This document shows, in pieces, positions 15,998 to 25,625 of a DNA stretch of 64,000 nucleotides (positions are counted from its first letter, which is position 1; each line of letters starts with the position of its first letter). The stretch is from Pelotomaculum thermopropionicum SI (GTDB lineage: Bacteria; Bacillota; Desulfotomaculia; Desulfotomaculales; Pelotomaculaceae): assembly GCA_000010565.1 (NCBI GenBank), contig AP009389.1:1860001-1924000 (forward strand), given 5' to 3'. The position numbers and the translations under genes were made by a program. The notes under the pieces are model-generated. The model was not told the origin of the DNA and made no database searches. It saw nothing but the letters and a program-made list of their open reading frames with translations.

Positions 15998-16772
15998 CCT
16001 TTCCCTGTGGCATGATAAAAAAACGAATTGCTTCCTCCACAGCCGGCACCCTTACCTGAGTATTGAAGCATGGGCCGAAAGGCCGTTCGTTGGTTACGCC
16101 CAGCACCGGGATGGGATTTGAATCCTGGATGCCGCTGGTAAGATCGCGCTCGCATGCTATGGCGACAATGGCGCGAGGATGATATTCCTGGACAAACTTC
16201 CGCGCCAGGGTGCCTCCTGTAGCAATGCCGACTTTTATTCCGTACCTGTCCCGTAAATCAAGGAGTTTGCTGATCACGCACCTGCCGCAGCGGCGGCAGT
16301 TGTCAATATTTACCGTAATCTTGTGGGGGCAGTCGCTGTTCTGCAGGCAGTGCGGCACCAGCAGTAAAACCTGGGCGGGCAGCAAACTGAACAGCTTTGA
16401 CCGGACCAGGCCGTTATTGACCTCGATAAACGAACTTTTTATTCTGTCCTTGTCAATTTTAAAAATCCTGCCTATAAACAGGGCAATTGGAAAGAAAATA
16501 TTCACAGCAACCCGCATAGGCCCATGCAGGACTGTGATATCCCTGGCGTAAAGAATGGTCAGAACTATCCCTCCGATGCCAAAAGCCGCCACAACCATGC
16601 CGCCCACCAGCAGTCCTGCCAGCGCCAAAAGCAGAACCTGGTCGAAAATGGTCTTCGACGGGCTTAAGGCAAGGTACCATATAACTGCCAGAACGGTTCC
16701 GGCACCCAGTAAGCTGACGCTTAAGAGGCCGATAAAAAGTCTCTTGCGCGCCGTAAAGTTTTTCGATTCCAC
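15954..16772 (-). CDS. DUF116 family membrane protein with Cys-rich domain
   Basis: A 272-residue protein of unknown function. Two to three membrane helices lie in residues 8-100 (GLLSVSLLGAGTVLAVIWYL; LLLALAGLLVGGMVVAAFGIGG). The soluble C-terminal half has clustered cysteines in HCLQNSDCPHK and DNCRRCGRC, followed by GIATGGTLARKF and ERDL, consistent with a metal or Fe-S site. The start was set at GTG 16772, which has GGAGG 9 bases upstream; the frame opens at 16841. It sits between fmt and rsmB, where DUF116 is a frequent neighbour in Clostridia. The biochemical role is unknown. Confidence 0.85.
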   Translation of the reverse strand: MESKNFTARKRLFIGLLSVSLLGAGTVLAVIWYLALSPSKTIFDQVLLLALAGLLVGGMVVAAFGIGGIVLTILYARDITVLHGPMRVAVNIFFPIALFIGRIFKIDKDRIKSSFIEVNNGLVRSKLFSLLPAQVLLLVPHCLQNSDCPHKITVNIDNCRRCGRCVISKLLDLRDRYGIKVGIATGGTLARKFVQEYHPRAIVAIACERDLTSGIQDSNPIPVLGVTNERPFGPCFNTQVRVPAVEEAIRFFIMPQGKGEQVDRVVRQGTGS

Positions 16773-16872
16773 CTTGATTTTCCTCCGGCGGCAAGGATTA
16801 GCCGCAATACCGCACTTTGTATTTGATGAATGTATTTTCATGCCTTTCCGTGATGCATGCCTTCATACAAAA

Positions 16873-17814
16873 TTACGAACAAGCCTCGCCCAGAACAATT
16901 CCTTCGGGCATTGGTGTCCCCCTCAAAAAATCGCCGGCGCTCAGACGCCTTGCCCCCTGCAATTGAAGCTCGGTGACGGCAATCCGCCCCCTGCCTGTGC
17001 CTACAACAATCGCATTGCGGCCGGCAGACATCACTTGACCCGGCTTTAACGCTGCCCCTTCTTCTTCCACAACAGCAGCGCGCCAGATTTTTAGCACCTT
17101 GCCGGAAAAATACGTCCTTGCCCCGGGCCAGGGGTTCATCCCCCTGATCTGGTTAAAAATGTCACGGGCAGTCCTGTCCCACCTGATCAGCTCGTCTTCG
17201 GTCTTGAGCGGCGGTGCATAAGAGGGAATACCCTGCTGCGGCACTCGCGGAGCCATGCCCTGCCCGACCAACTCAAGGGTCTGCACCAGCAGCCGCGCCC
17301 CTAAAACGGCCAGTGCATCGTGAACGGTACCGGCTGTATCTTCCTCCGTAATGGCGACGGCTTCCTGAAGAATCATATCGCCGGTATCCAGTCCTTCATC
17401 CATGAACATGGTGGTAATACCGGTCTCTTTTTCCCCGTTGATAACAGCCCAGTGAATCGGGGCAGCACCCCGGTATTTGGGCAGCAAAGAAGCATGAACA
17501 TTTATGCAGCCATATTTTGGAATGGTTAATATGTCCGGCGGAATGATCCGGCCGTAGGCAACCACCGCTATCACCTGGGGTGACAGCTTTTTTAACAGGG
17601 CAGTGAAATCCGCATCCTTTATTTTTAAAGGCTGAAAAACCGGTATGTTCAAAGCATGTGCTGCTTGTTTCACCGGAGGCGGCGTTTCCTTTCTGCCCCT
17701 GCCCCTGGGGCGGTCGGGCTGGGTCACCACAGCAAGCACATCATGTCCTGCCTCCACCAGAGCCTTTAGTGACGGCACCGCAAAATCCGGCGTACCCATA
17801 AACACTACCCGCAT
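16873..17814 (-). CDS. fmt: Methionyl-tRNA formyltransferase
   Basis: A 313-residue enzyme that formylates Met-tRNAi for translation initiation. It starts MRVVFMGTPDFAVPSL. The catalytic region is INVHASLLPKYRGAAPIHW, with ETGITTMFMDEGLDTGDM after it and a C-terminal OB domain. ATG start with GGGTGAG upstream. It follows def 48 bases away, the classic deformylase-formyltransferase pair. Confidence 0.97.
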   Translation of the reverse strand: MRVVFMGTPDFAVPSLKALVEAGHDVLAVVTQPDRPRGRGRKETPPPVKQAAHALNIPVFQPLKIKDADFTALLKKLSPQVIAVVAYGRIIPPDILTIPKYGCINVHASLLPKYRGAAPIHWAVINGEKETGITTMFMDEGLDTGDMILQEAVAITEEDTAGTVHDALAVLGARLLVQTLELVGQGMAPRVPQQGIPSYAPPLKTEDELIRWDRTARDIFNQIRGMNPWPGARTYFSGKVLKIWRAAVVEEEGAALKPGQVMSAGRNAIVVGTGRGRIAVTELQLQGARRLSAGDFLRGTPMPEGIVLGEACS

Positions 17815-17862
17815 ATCTCACCCTGCCTTAATTATCACAATAAATCATAAAAACAGAAAGGC

Positions 17863-18330
17863 TTAATCCTCTTTTGGTACCAGTTTTCTAATATTTTTGG
17901 CCTTTTCAATAAACAAAATACCGTCCAGGTGGTCTATCTCATGCTGAAGCGCCCTGGCCAGGTAGCCTTTGGCTTTTACTTCAAGCGGCTTGCCGCGGCG
18001 ATCCAGCCCTTTTACTTCAATAACGGAGGCCCGGGTTACATCGCCCACAATCCCGGGTATGCTCAGACAGCCTTCAGAATCGGTTTCATGCCCGGCGCAG
18101 CTGGTAATTACCGGGTTGATCATCTCCAGCAGCCCCTCCCCGACATCAACCACAATCACCCGCTTTGATACGCCGATTTGCGGGGCTGCCAGGCCCACAC
18201 CTCTGGCATGGTACATCGTCTCGGCCATATTGTCCAACAGCTTTATTATGTTCTGGTTAATCTTCGGCACCTCTTTTGCTCTTTCCTTGAGAATGCGGTC
18301 TCCCAGCTCGACTATCTTGTAAACCGCCAA
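17863..18330 (-). CDS. def: Peptide deformylase
   Basis: A 155-residue metalloenzyme that removes the N-formyl group from new proteins. All three motifs are present: [18 protein letters not shown] and QHEIDHLDG (two metal His plus catalytic Glu). The length fits type I enzymes. Start TTG at 18330 with GGAGG 8 bases upstream; no ATG is available nearby. Confidence 0.97.
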   Translation of the reverse strand: MAVYKIVELGDRILKERAKEVPKINQNIIKLLDNMAETMYHARGVGLAAPQIGVSKRVIVVDVGEGLLEMINPVITSCAGHETDSEGCLSIPGIVGDVTRASVIEVKGLDRRGKPLEVKAKGYLARALQHEIDHLDGILFIEKAKNIRKLVPKED

Positions 18331-18360
18331 AGCCTTTGCCTCCTTAAAAATTATTATACC

Positions 18361-20601
18361 TTAAAACATCCCCTGGGGGTTAATATCAACATTAACAGCT
18401 ACCTTAAAGCGCCGGTCTCTTTCTAACTCGGCCAGCCCTTCCCTGATAATTTCCTTTATATTTTCGCGCCGCCTGCCTTTTAAAACCAGCTGCCAGCGGA
18501 AATGGCCCTTGATTTTGCTCAGCGGCGCCGGAGCCGGGCCCAGGATTTCAACCCGACAGTTTCGTCCGGATACCAGCCTGTCAAGCAGTTCTTTGGACTT
18601 TTCGGCTCCTTTCCTGACTTCCTCTTCATCTTCATGGGTGAACAGGAGCCTGGCCAGGTGGCTGAAAGGCGGATAGCCGAGCACACGCCTGACAGCCATT
18701 TCGCTCCGGTAAAACCCCTCGTAGTCGTGCGCTGCCGCCGCCGATATACTGTAGTGTTCGGGGCTGTAAGTCTGAATCAGCACTTCGCCGGGCAAGCCGC
18801 CGCGCCCCGCCCTGCCCGCTACCTGGGTCAACAACTGAAAGGTGCGTTCTGCCGCCCTGAAGTCCGGCATGTGCAGGGCGGTGTCGGCGTTTATTACTCC
18901 CACCAGGGTTACTCCCGGCAAATCCAGTCCCTTGGCAATCATTTGAGTGCCGATTAAAATATCATACAGCCCGTCCCGGAAGGCATCCAAAATCTTCTGG
19001 TGAGAGCCTTTTTGCGCGGTCGAGTCGCTGTCCATGCGCACTATCCGCGCTTTGGGGAAAATCTTTCGCGCTTCTTCCTCCACCTTCTGGGTACCTGCTC
19101 CAAAATGGCGGATGTAACGGCTCCCGCAACCGGGGCACAGGCCAGGCAGGACGGCCAGGTGGTTGCAGTAATGACAGCGCAGCCGCCCCTCCAGGTGGTA
19201 GGTAAGGGATATGTCGCATCTGGGGCATTTTAAGACCAAGCCGCACTCCCGGCATACCACTACGGTTGAATATCCCCTCCGGTTTAAAAAAAGGATTGCC
19301 TGCCCGCCTCTCTCCAGGCACCCGTTTAAAGCATAAAGCAGGGGGCGGCTGAAAATTCCCCTATTTCCTTCCCTTATTTCCTGCCGCAGGTCTATCACCC
19401 TTACCCGCGGCAAAGGGCGTTCGTCCACCCGGCGGGGCAGCTTTAAAAGTTTATACGGGCCGCCAGAAACAGCCCTGGAAAAAGACTCCAGGGAAGGAGT
19501 AGCGCTTCCTAGCACAACTACCGCACCGGCAAGCTGGGCCCTCTTCAAAGCAATCTCCCGGGCATGGTAGCGCATATGATCATCTTGTTTGTATGACGGT
19601 TCGTGCTCTTCGTCGATGATAAAAAGCCCCGGCCTGGGACAGGGCGCAAAAACGGCCGACCTGGTCCCCAGAACCACAGACGCCTGACCTTCCTTCACCC
19701 GCCGCCACTCCTGATACCTTTCCCCGCCTGAAAGCGCGCTGTGTAATACCGCCACCTGCCCGCCGAACCGCCCGCGAAATAGTTCCACCATCTGCGGGGT
19801 CAGCGATATTTCCGGAACCAGGGCAACAGCCTGGCGCCCCGTTTCCAGCGCAGCGGCAATAGCCCGGAGGTAAACTTCGGTCTTGCCGCTGCCGGTTATT
19901 CCATGCAGGAGAAATACGTCAAACCTGCCCCGGTCCAGGGAAGCCGAGATCTCTCTCAAAGCCGCCTCCTGATCCTGGTTCAGCGTCAGGCTGCCGGTTT
20001 TTATCATATCTCCTGGAGCGTCCTGGAGATAAGCAGGCATCACGGCGGATACTTTCAGCAGGCCCTTTTTGAGCAGTGCATCCACCGTTTTTGACGATGT
20101 CATGGCAGCGGCAGCCAGTTCACTTTTAGTCAACCCGGGGCAGCCGGCAGCTTTTTGCAGGACCGCTAACTGCTTGGGAGAACGTCCAAGCAAACTCAAA
20201 GCTTTTTCCATCTCCGCTCCGGCAAGCGCCGGGTATACCAGCACATCTGCCCGGCGGGAAGCCTTTACCTGCAGCCTGGGCGAGAGGATGCGGGCAAAAG
20301 CCTCGGCGGTGCTGCAAAGATAATTTTCCGCCATCCAGCGGGCCAGTTCCAGCAGTTCAGGCGTAAATACCGGTCCTTCGTCAATAACCCCGGCAATTTC
20401 CTTGATCCTCACTTCGCCTGGGGGAATCCCGAAACCCACCACATAGCCGGTTAGATGCCTGTTGCCGAACGGCACCGTTACCATTGAACCAACTGCAATT
20501 TTATCCCTGTAATCAGGGGGGATGGCATAGTGAAATACCCGATCTGTATTCCGGGAACTGAGATCAACTATGACTTCGGCAAAAGAGACGGTTTCTCCCA
20601 T
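18361..20601 (-). CDS. priA: Primosomal protein N' (replication restart helicase)
   Basis: A 746-residue superfamily 2 helicase that reloads the replisome at stalled forks. The N-terminal DNA-binding domain is followed by Walker A GITGSGKTEVYLR, DEEH box (IIDEEHEPSYKQ) and GSATPS. A zinc-binding insert carries paired Cys (CRECGLVLKCPRCD, CHYCNH, CPGCGS), and the distal helicase motif GTQMIAKGLDLPGVTLVG follows. The start was set at ATG 20601 with GGAGG 5 bases upstream; the frame opens 19 codons earlier without such a site. Confidence 0.97.
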   Translation of the reverse strand: MGETVSFAEVIVDLSSRNTDRVFHYAIPPDYRDKIAVGSMVTVPFGNRHLTGYVVGFGIPPGEVRIKEIAGVIDEGPVFTPELLELARWMAENYLCSTAEAFARILSPRLQVKASRRADVLVYPALAGAEMEKALSLLGRSPKQLAVLQKAAGCPGLTKSELAAAAMTSSKTVDALLKKGLLKVSAVMPAYLQDAPGDMIKTGSLTLNQDQEAALREISASLDRGRFDVFLLHGITGSGKTEVYLRAIAAALETGRQAVALVPEISLTPQMVELFRGRFGGQVAVLHSALSGGERYQEWRRVKEGQASVVLGTRSAVFAPCPRPGLFIIDEEHEPSYKQDDHMRYHAREIALKRAQLAGAVVVLGSATPSLESFSRAVSGGPYKLLKLPRRVDERPLPRVRVIDLRQEIREGNRGIFSRPLLYALNGCLERGGQAILFLNRRGYSTVVVCRECGLVLKCPRCDISLTYHLEGRLRCHYCNHLAVLPGLCPGCGSRYIRHFGAGTQKVEEEARKIFPKARIVRMDSDSTAQKGSHQKILDAFRDGLYDILIGTQMIAKGLDLPGVTLVGVINADTALHMPDFRAAERTFQLLTQVAGRAGRGGLPGEVLIQTYSPEHYSISAAAAHDYEGFYRSEMAVRRVLGYPPFSHLARLLFTHEDEEEVRKGAEKSKELLDRLVSGRNCRVEILGPAPAPLSKIKGHFRWQLVLKGRRRENIKEIIREGLAELERDRRFKVAVNVDINPQGMF

Positions 20602-20698
20602 TGTATCCTCCAGAAAATATTTAAAAAACTGCATCTTAATAGCAGAATCAAAACCCAATCTTTTTAAAACCGGGGGAAGCTGTCAAGCGGGCATATAC

Positions 20699-20719
20699 TA
20701 AAATCCCGCCGGGCGGGAT
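20699..20719 (-). terminator. Hairpin after coaBC
   Basis: Read on the minus strand: stem ATCCCGC / GCGGGAT with a 3-base loop, followed by TTTTAGT. It lies 20 bases past the coaBC stop and before priA. The short T tract makes termination likely but not certain. Confidence 0.6.
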
Positions 20720-20738
20720 CTTAGTCTTTTCAGCAAAA

Positions 20739-21938
20739 TTACTGCTGCACCTTGCGCAATGCCTGCACCTCGTCGAGAATGCGGTGGGCCAGTAAAAGTT
20801 TATCCATTTTTGGAAGAGGCACGGTCCTTCCGCCGGGATATACTAATCTGGCAATATTTGTATCTGAACCAAAACCGGCTCCCGGCTGGGTCACATCGTT
20901 TGCCACCAGAAGGTCAAGATTTTTGCTCTCCAACTTCTGCCGGGCGTTTGTTTCCAGTTCTTCGGTTTCAGCCGCAAAACCAACCAGAATCTGATGCTTT
21001 TTCCTCCTGCCCAATTCCGCCAAGATATCCGGGTTCTTCTCCAGCTCGATGGTAAGATCCCGGCCGTGCTTCTTAATTTTTTGGGGGGACACTGCCTTTG
21101 GCCTGTAGTCGGCTACGGCGGCCGATTTCACCACTACATCTGCGCCGGGGAAGTGTTCCATGACCGCATCGTACATCTGCAACGCCGTCTCCACCCTGAT
21201 TAACTCCACCCCGTGCGGAGGTTTCAAAGAGGTGGGCCCGCTGATAAGAATTACCCTGGCCCCCCTGCGGGCCGCGGCGCAAGCCATGGCATAACCCATT
21301 TTGCCTGAACTGCGGTTTGAAAGGTAGCGCACAGGATCAATCGGCTCCACCGTGGGGCCGGCAGTTACAATAACGGTCAAGCCGCTCAGATCTTTCTCAG
21401 GAACAAGGAGAGTTATAATCTTTTCCATTATGTCATCCAATTCGGCCAGCCTGCCCTGCCCTTCGGCGCCGCACGCCAGCCTGCCTGTTTCCGGTTCAAC
21501 AAAGTGGTACCCGAGCTCTTTTAGCATATCCATATTCCGCCGGACCACCCTGTTCCTGTACATATTAACATTCATTGCCGGGCAAAACAGCACGGGACAG
21601 GTGGCGGCCATAATGACGGTGGAGAGAAGGTCGTCTGCAATGCCGCAGGCCACCTTTCCAATAATATTGGCGGTGGCGGGGGCAACCACAATTAAATCGG
21701 GACGGGTGGCCAGTTCTATATGCTGCACGCCGCCCTGCGCCGCCTCGAACAGTTCTGTGCGAACCCGGTTGCCGGAAAGGGTCTGAAAAGTAAGCTGTCC
21801 TACAAATTCCCGGGCCGATCGGGTCATTATCACCTGTACTGACGCCCCGCCAGCCTTAAGATTGCTTACCAGTTGCGCGGCCTTAAAAGCGGCAATGCCG
21901 CCGGTAACGCCTACAGTTATGCTTTTTCCAGCCAGCAT
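20739..21938 (-). CDS. coaBC: Bifunctional phosphopantothenoylcysteine decarboxylase / phosphopantothenate-cysteine ligase
   Basis: A 399-residue two-domain enzyme of coenzyme A synthesis. The N-terminal flavoprotein CoaC (1-185) has GVTGGIAAFKA, the catalytic His in GVQHIELA, and the flavin and substrate motifs CPAMNVNMY and GRLACGAEGQGRL. The C-terminal CoaB (190-399) has VTAGPTVEPIDPVRYLSNRSSGKMG and KSAAVADYRPK. Start ATG 21938 has GGAGG upstream; the longer frame to 21977 lacks one. Confidence 0.96.
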   Translation of the reverse strand: MLAGKSITVGVTGGIAAFKAAQLVSNLKAGGASVQVIMTRSAREFVGQLTFQTLSGNRVRTELFEAAQGGVQHIELATRPDLIVVAPATANIIGKVACGIADDLLSTVIMAATCPVLFCPAMNVNMYRNRVVRRNMDMLKELGYHFVEPETGRLACGAEGQGRLAELDDIMEKIITLLVPEKDLSGLTVIVTAGPTVEPIDPVRYLSNRSSGKMGYAMACAAARRGARVILISGPTSLKPPHGVELIRVETALQMYDAVMEHFPGADVVVKSAAVADYRPKAVSPQKIKKHGRDLTIELEKNPDILAELGRRKKHQILVGFAAETEELETNARQKLESKNLDLLVANDVTQPGAGFGSDTNIARLVYPGGRTVPLPKMDKLLLAHRILDEVQALRKVQQ

Positions 21939-22047
21939 GATTTTCCTCCAGCAAGAAAAGGACACCTTCTTAAACATGGTTGTTCGAAGGTGTTGCTCCT
22001 TAAGTTTTTACACGCTGTCCATCTTCCTTAAAATATCCGATGCCGCA

Positions 22048-22257
22048 CTATTTAATGCCTGACCTGGTCCTTTTGTATCCCACCTTGTTCTGGGCAATTT
22101 CCATTAGGGCGGCTGTTACCGGCTTCATGACAGCCGCCCCGTCAGCCTTGGTTTTTCCCCTCTCGGTGAGTTCCCTGGCCCGTTTGGCAGCTACCACAAC
22201 CAGGGTGTACCGGCTGTCAACCTTTTCTAAAAGCTCATCGAGAGACGGTTGGTTCAT
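22048..22257 (-). CDS. rpoZ: RNA polymerase omega subunit
   Basis: A 69-residue subunit that helps assemble RNA polymerase. It shows the family core [21 protein letters not shown] and the later block [15 protein letters not shown]. The start was moved to ATG 22257, which has GGAGGG 6 bases upstream. The order gmk-rpoZ-coaBC-priA is the standard Firmicutes arrangement. Confidence 0.95.
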   Translation of the reverse strand: MNQPSLDELLEKVDSRYTLVVVAAKRARELTERGKTKADGAAVMKPVTAALMEIAQNKVGYKRTRSGIK

Positions 22258-22294
22258 AGCTACCCTCCAATTGCAGTTTTTAAAAGTTGTAACT

Positions 22295-22900
22295 CTATCT
22301 GAGAAACTGCTCAAAGAACCGTTTAAAATAACGCGGGCGGGATTTTTCAGCCATTATTATGGCCTCAACCTTGCCCGCCGCACGTCCAATATCGTCATTA
22401 ACCACGATATAGTCATACCGTTCGGCCAGTTTAATTTCATCTGCACTACAATTCAAGCGTTTTTCAATTTCTTCGGGCAAGTCCAGACCGCGTGAAACAA
22501 GGCGTAACGACAGTTCGCTCCTGGACGGCGGGATAAGAAAAACCAGCACGGCTTCGGGAATTTTTTCCTTTACCTGAAGGGCGCCTTGAATATCAATCTC
22601 GAGAATTACATCCTCTCCCCGGCCCAGCGCCTCCTGCACAAAACGGCGGGGAGTGCCGTAGTAGTTGCCGTACACCTCTGCCCACTCGAGGAACTGCCCT
22701 TCTTCTATCATTTTCTTGAAGGTTTCTTTTTCTAAAAAATAATAATGGACGCCGTCTTCCTCACCTTCCCGGGGCGGCCTGGTGGTAGCGGAAACAGACA
22801 ATACCATTGAAGGATTATTCTGCAGGAGGGCCCTGCAGACCGTTCCCTTTCCCGCCCCCGACGGGCCCGATAAGACCAGCAGCAAGCCTTTATTTTCCAC
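22295..22900 (-). CDS. gmk: Guanylate kinase
   Basis: A 201-residue kinase converting GMP to GDP. P-loop [13 protein letters not shown]-binding region [20 protein letters not shown]; then [15 protein letters not shown] and [18 protein letters not shown] start (VENKGLL) with AAGGTG upstream. It lies 15 bases after remA. Confidence 0.97.
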   Translation of the reverse strand: MENKGLLLVLSGPSGAGKGTVCRALLQNNPSMVLSVSATTRPPREGEEDGVHYYFLEKETFKKMIEEGQFLEWAEVYGNYYGTPRRFVQEALGRGEDVILEIDIQGALQVKEKIPEAVLVFLIPPSRSELSLRLVSRGLDLPEEIEKRLNCSADEIKLAERYDYIVVNDDIGRAAGKVEAIIMAEKSRPRYFKRFFEQFLR

Positions 22901-22915
22901 GGCAACTGCACCTTT

Positions 22916-23191
22916 TTAATCGGCAGATTCCTCAGCCTGGGCAGGCGCCTCCTTCGACACCAGGCGGTGGGCCACAGTTTCCGGCTGCACGGCAGAAAGG
23001 ATGACGTGATCGCTGTCGGTAATGATCACGGCCCTTGTGCGCCGCCCATAGGTAGCGTCAATCAACATGCCCCTGTCCCGGGCTTCGGTAATTATCCTTT
23101 TAATGGGGGCAGATTCCGGGCTAACTATGGCAATTATCCGGTTGGCCGAAACAATGTTGCCGAAACCTATATTTATTAACTTGATCTCCAT
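22916..23191 (-). CDS. remA: RemA-like extracellular matrix regulator (DUF370)
   Basis: A 91-residue small DNA-binding regulator; in Bacillus RemA activates matrix and osmoprotection genes. The conserved N-terminal [20 protein letters not shown] is followed by [21 protein letters not shown] and [16 protein letters not shown] start with AAGGGGG. The yicC-remA-gmk-rpoZ order is conserved in Firmicutes. The acidic C-terminal tail is extra. Confidence 0.93.
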   Translation of the reverse strand: MEIKLINIGFGNIVSANRIIAIVSPESAPIKRIITEARDRGMLIDATYGRRTRAVIITDSDHVILSAVQPETVAHRLVSKEAPAQAEESAD

Positions 23192-23213
23192 TTTGCTTCC
23201 CCCTTCTTAACTG

Positions 23214-24092
23214 CTATTCTATATTTTGCACCTGTTCCCTTATTTTTTCCAGCTCGCTCTTTACTTCCACCACCCAGCGGCTGATTTCCAAATCATTGGC
23301 CTTAGAAGCAATGGTGTTTATTTCCCTGTTCATCTCCTGGATCAAAAATTCCATCTTTCTTCCTACCGGCTCATCTGCGCCAAGGCAGGCCAGCATTTGC
23401 CTTACGTGACTTTCCAGCCGCACGGTTTCCTCGTTAATATTCGAACGCTCGGCAAAAAGTGCCGCTTCTGCGGCAAGCCGGTCGGCATCCAGGATTCCGT
23501 TTTTAAAAAAATCGTTCAGGCGGGCCTTTAACCTTTCTCTGTGCTCTTCTACCACTGCGGGCGCCCTGCCTTTAATTCGCTCGTTTAGTAAAGCAACGTG
23601 CTGCACCCTTTTCAGAATGTCACCGGCCAGTTGTCTGCCTTCCTCCGCCCTCATCTGAATCAAATTCTCAAGCGCATTGTCCATTGCCTCCTGAACGGCC
23701 GGCCACCATTTCTCCACATCCTCAGCAGTCTCCTCTATAACAAGCACACCCGGCAGGGCGGCCAGGTGCTTCACTTTGACCTTGCCCTCAATGCCAAGAC
23801 TTTCCTGCAGCTCTTTCATTGCCTTATAATACGCTTCCGCCAAAGCTTTGTCAACTTTTACCGCATCGGTTCTACCCTCGCAGCACTCCATTCCTAAAAA
23901 ACAGTCAATGCGCCCCCGTGCCAGCCGGGACAGTATTTTACGCCTGAGCCTGTCTTCCAGGGATGAAAGGGAGCGGGGCAGCCTTAAAACCACTTCATTA
24001 AAGCGGTGGTTTACTGCCTTAAGTTCAACGGTAAACTTTCTTCCCTGCGCGCTGGCCTCGCCCCGGCCGTAGCCGGTCATGCTTTTTAGCAA
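23214..24092 (-). CDS. YicC/YloC family endoribonuclease-like protein
   Basis: A 292-residue protein. It begins LKSMTGYGRGEA and ends with the DUF1732-type block FLIQEMNREINTIASKAND, both hallmarks of the family. E. coli YicC is linked to RNA decay. The TTG start at 24092 fits the MxxSMTGYG family start; GGGTGG lies 7 bases before it. First gene of the yicC-remA-gmk-rpoZ-coaBC run. Confidence 0.92.
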   Translation of the reverse strand: MLKSMTGYGRGEASAQGRKFTVELKAVNHRFNEVVLRLPRSLSSLEDRLRRKILSRLARGRIDCFLGMECCEGRTDAVKVDKALAEAYYKAMKELQESLGIEGKVKVKHLAALPGVLVIEETAEDVEKWWPAVQEAMDNALENLIQMRAEEGRQLAGDILKRVQHVALLNERIKGRAPAVVEEHRERLKARLNDFFKNGILDADRLAAEAALFAERSNINEETVRLESHVRQMLACLGADEPVGRKMEFLIQEMNREINTIASKANDLEISRWVVEVKSELEKIREQVQNIE

Positions 24093-24181
24093 TTCCTCAC
24101 CACCCGTACCTTTCCGCTGCTATTAGTATTGGGCTTTTACCATAAAATTATTTTTTCTACCTAAAAAAAGAAAATCCTCTT

Positions 24182-24234
24182 AAAGAAAAAGAATAGTGCA
24201 GCATTTAATCAAAAACAACCTTGTCTGCACTATT
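24182..24234 (-). terminator. Terminator after the aspartate aminotransferase gene
   Basis: Read on the minus strand: 10-bp stem AATAGTGCAG / CTGCACTATT around a 23-base loop, then CTTTTTCTTT. It begins about 12 bases after the aminotransferase stop and separates it from yicC. Confidence 0.8.
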
Positions 24235-24245
24235 TTTGCCGGTTT

Positions 24246-25440
24246 TTATTTTATTTGTGCCATTAAACCGGCTATCCGGTCAAGCCCCTCTTTTATTTTA
24301 TCCACAGAACAGGCGTAAGAAAGGCGGAAGTAATTATCGTTCCCGAAGGCTATGCCCGGCACCACCGCCACCTGGACCTCTTCCAGGATAATAGAGGCAA
24401 GATCAGAGGCATTGTTAATTACTCTGCCTTTATAGGCCCTGCCGAAATAACTTTTTACGTTCGGGAAAAGGTAGAAGGCCCCTCCCGGCCTGACGCAGGA
24501 TACGCCCGGAATATCCAGCAACCGCTTCAGCATGTATTCCCTCCGCCTGGCAAACTCGGCGACCATAAGCTCCACCTGCTTCTGGTCGCCGTTTAAAGCG
24601 GCCACGCTGGCTTCCTGGGCAATAGAAGTCGGATTTGAGGTGGTATGGCTCTGTAAATCCGCAATAGCCTTTGCCACCGGGTAAGATGCAGCCGCATAGC
24701 CGATCCGCCAGCCGGTCATGGCATACGCCTTGGAAACCCCGTTAATAACCACCGTCCGTTCCTTTAACTCCGGCGAAAGAGAGGCAATGCTTACATGCCT
24801 TAACCCGTCGTATATAATCTTTTCATATATTTCGTCGGAGATAACCATCAGGTCGTGCTTTAAAATTAGCTCTCCCAGCGCCTCCAGTTCCTCCTGCGTG
24901 TAAACGGCACCGGTAGGATTGGCCGGGCTGTTCAGGATTAAAAGCCTGGTGCGCGGGTTTATTGCTTCCGCAAGTTCGGCAGGCGTCAGCTTAAACCCGT
25001 TTTCCTCCCTGGTTTCCACTATCCGCGCCCGGGCTCCGGCCAGCTTTATCTGTTCCAGGTAACTGACCCAGAAAGGGGCGGGCAGTATAACTTCATCCCC
25101 CGCCTGAACCAGCACCTGCATTGTGTTGTAAAGGGAGTGTTTTGCTCCTGCTGAAACCACGATCTGTTCAAGCTTGTATTTCAGTCCTTGATCGACTTCG
25201 AACTTTCTGCAAATGGCTTCCTTTAACACCTGGATTCCCGCAACAGGCGTGTACTTGGTCTTGCCGGCCCGGATGGCAGCTATAGCCGCCTCCTTAATGT
25301 GGCCGGGGGTATCAAAGTCCGGCTCACCTGCTCCAAAACTAACCACCTTCAGTGCCGTTGGCCATCATCTGTTTGGCCTCTGCATCTATGGCCAGTGTGG
25401 GAGAGGGGCTGATATTTAGCACCCGGTCAGCTAACTTCAA
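24246..25440 (-). pseudogene. Aspartate/aromatic aminotransferase, interrupted by a +1 frameshift
   Basis: A class I PLP-dependent aminotransferase, about 397 residues once repaired. The true start is TTG 25440 with AGGAGGT 9 bases upstream, encoding LKLADRVLNISPSPTLAID. The frame meets a stop after about 33 codons at GAAGGTGGTTAG; removing one G at 25346-25347 restores GTEVVSFGAGEPDFDTPG and continues to 24246. The downstream frame (open from GTG 25346) keeps the rest: SPANPTGA, the PLP Lys in GVSKAYAMTGWRIGY, and FRLSYACS near the end. It would transfer the amino group of aspartate or glutamate. A single extra base may be a sequencing error; if real, the protein lacks its first 32 residues. 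Confidence 0.88.
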
Positions 25441-25625
25441 CGAGTATCTACCTCCTTCTTTGGAAGACCGGCCAGTGCTCCTTTGCACAATTCAAACTTC
25501 TGGCCCGCCGGGATGCTGTTAAAATATATTTAATTGCTGCGTTCTTAACCAGGCGCTAAATCCGGATACAACTACATCCGGCTAAAAAGTCGCCTTAAAC
25601 CTGCCTTAATAACACTTTTTTCAAG

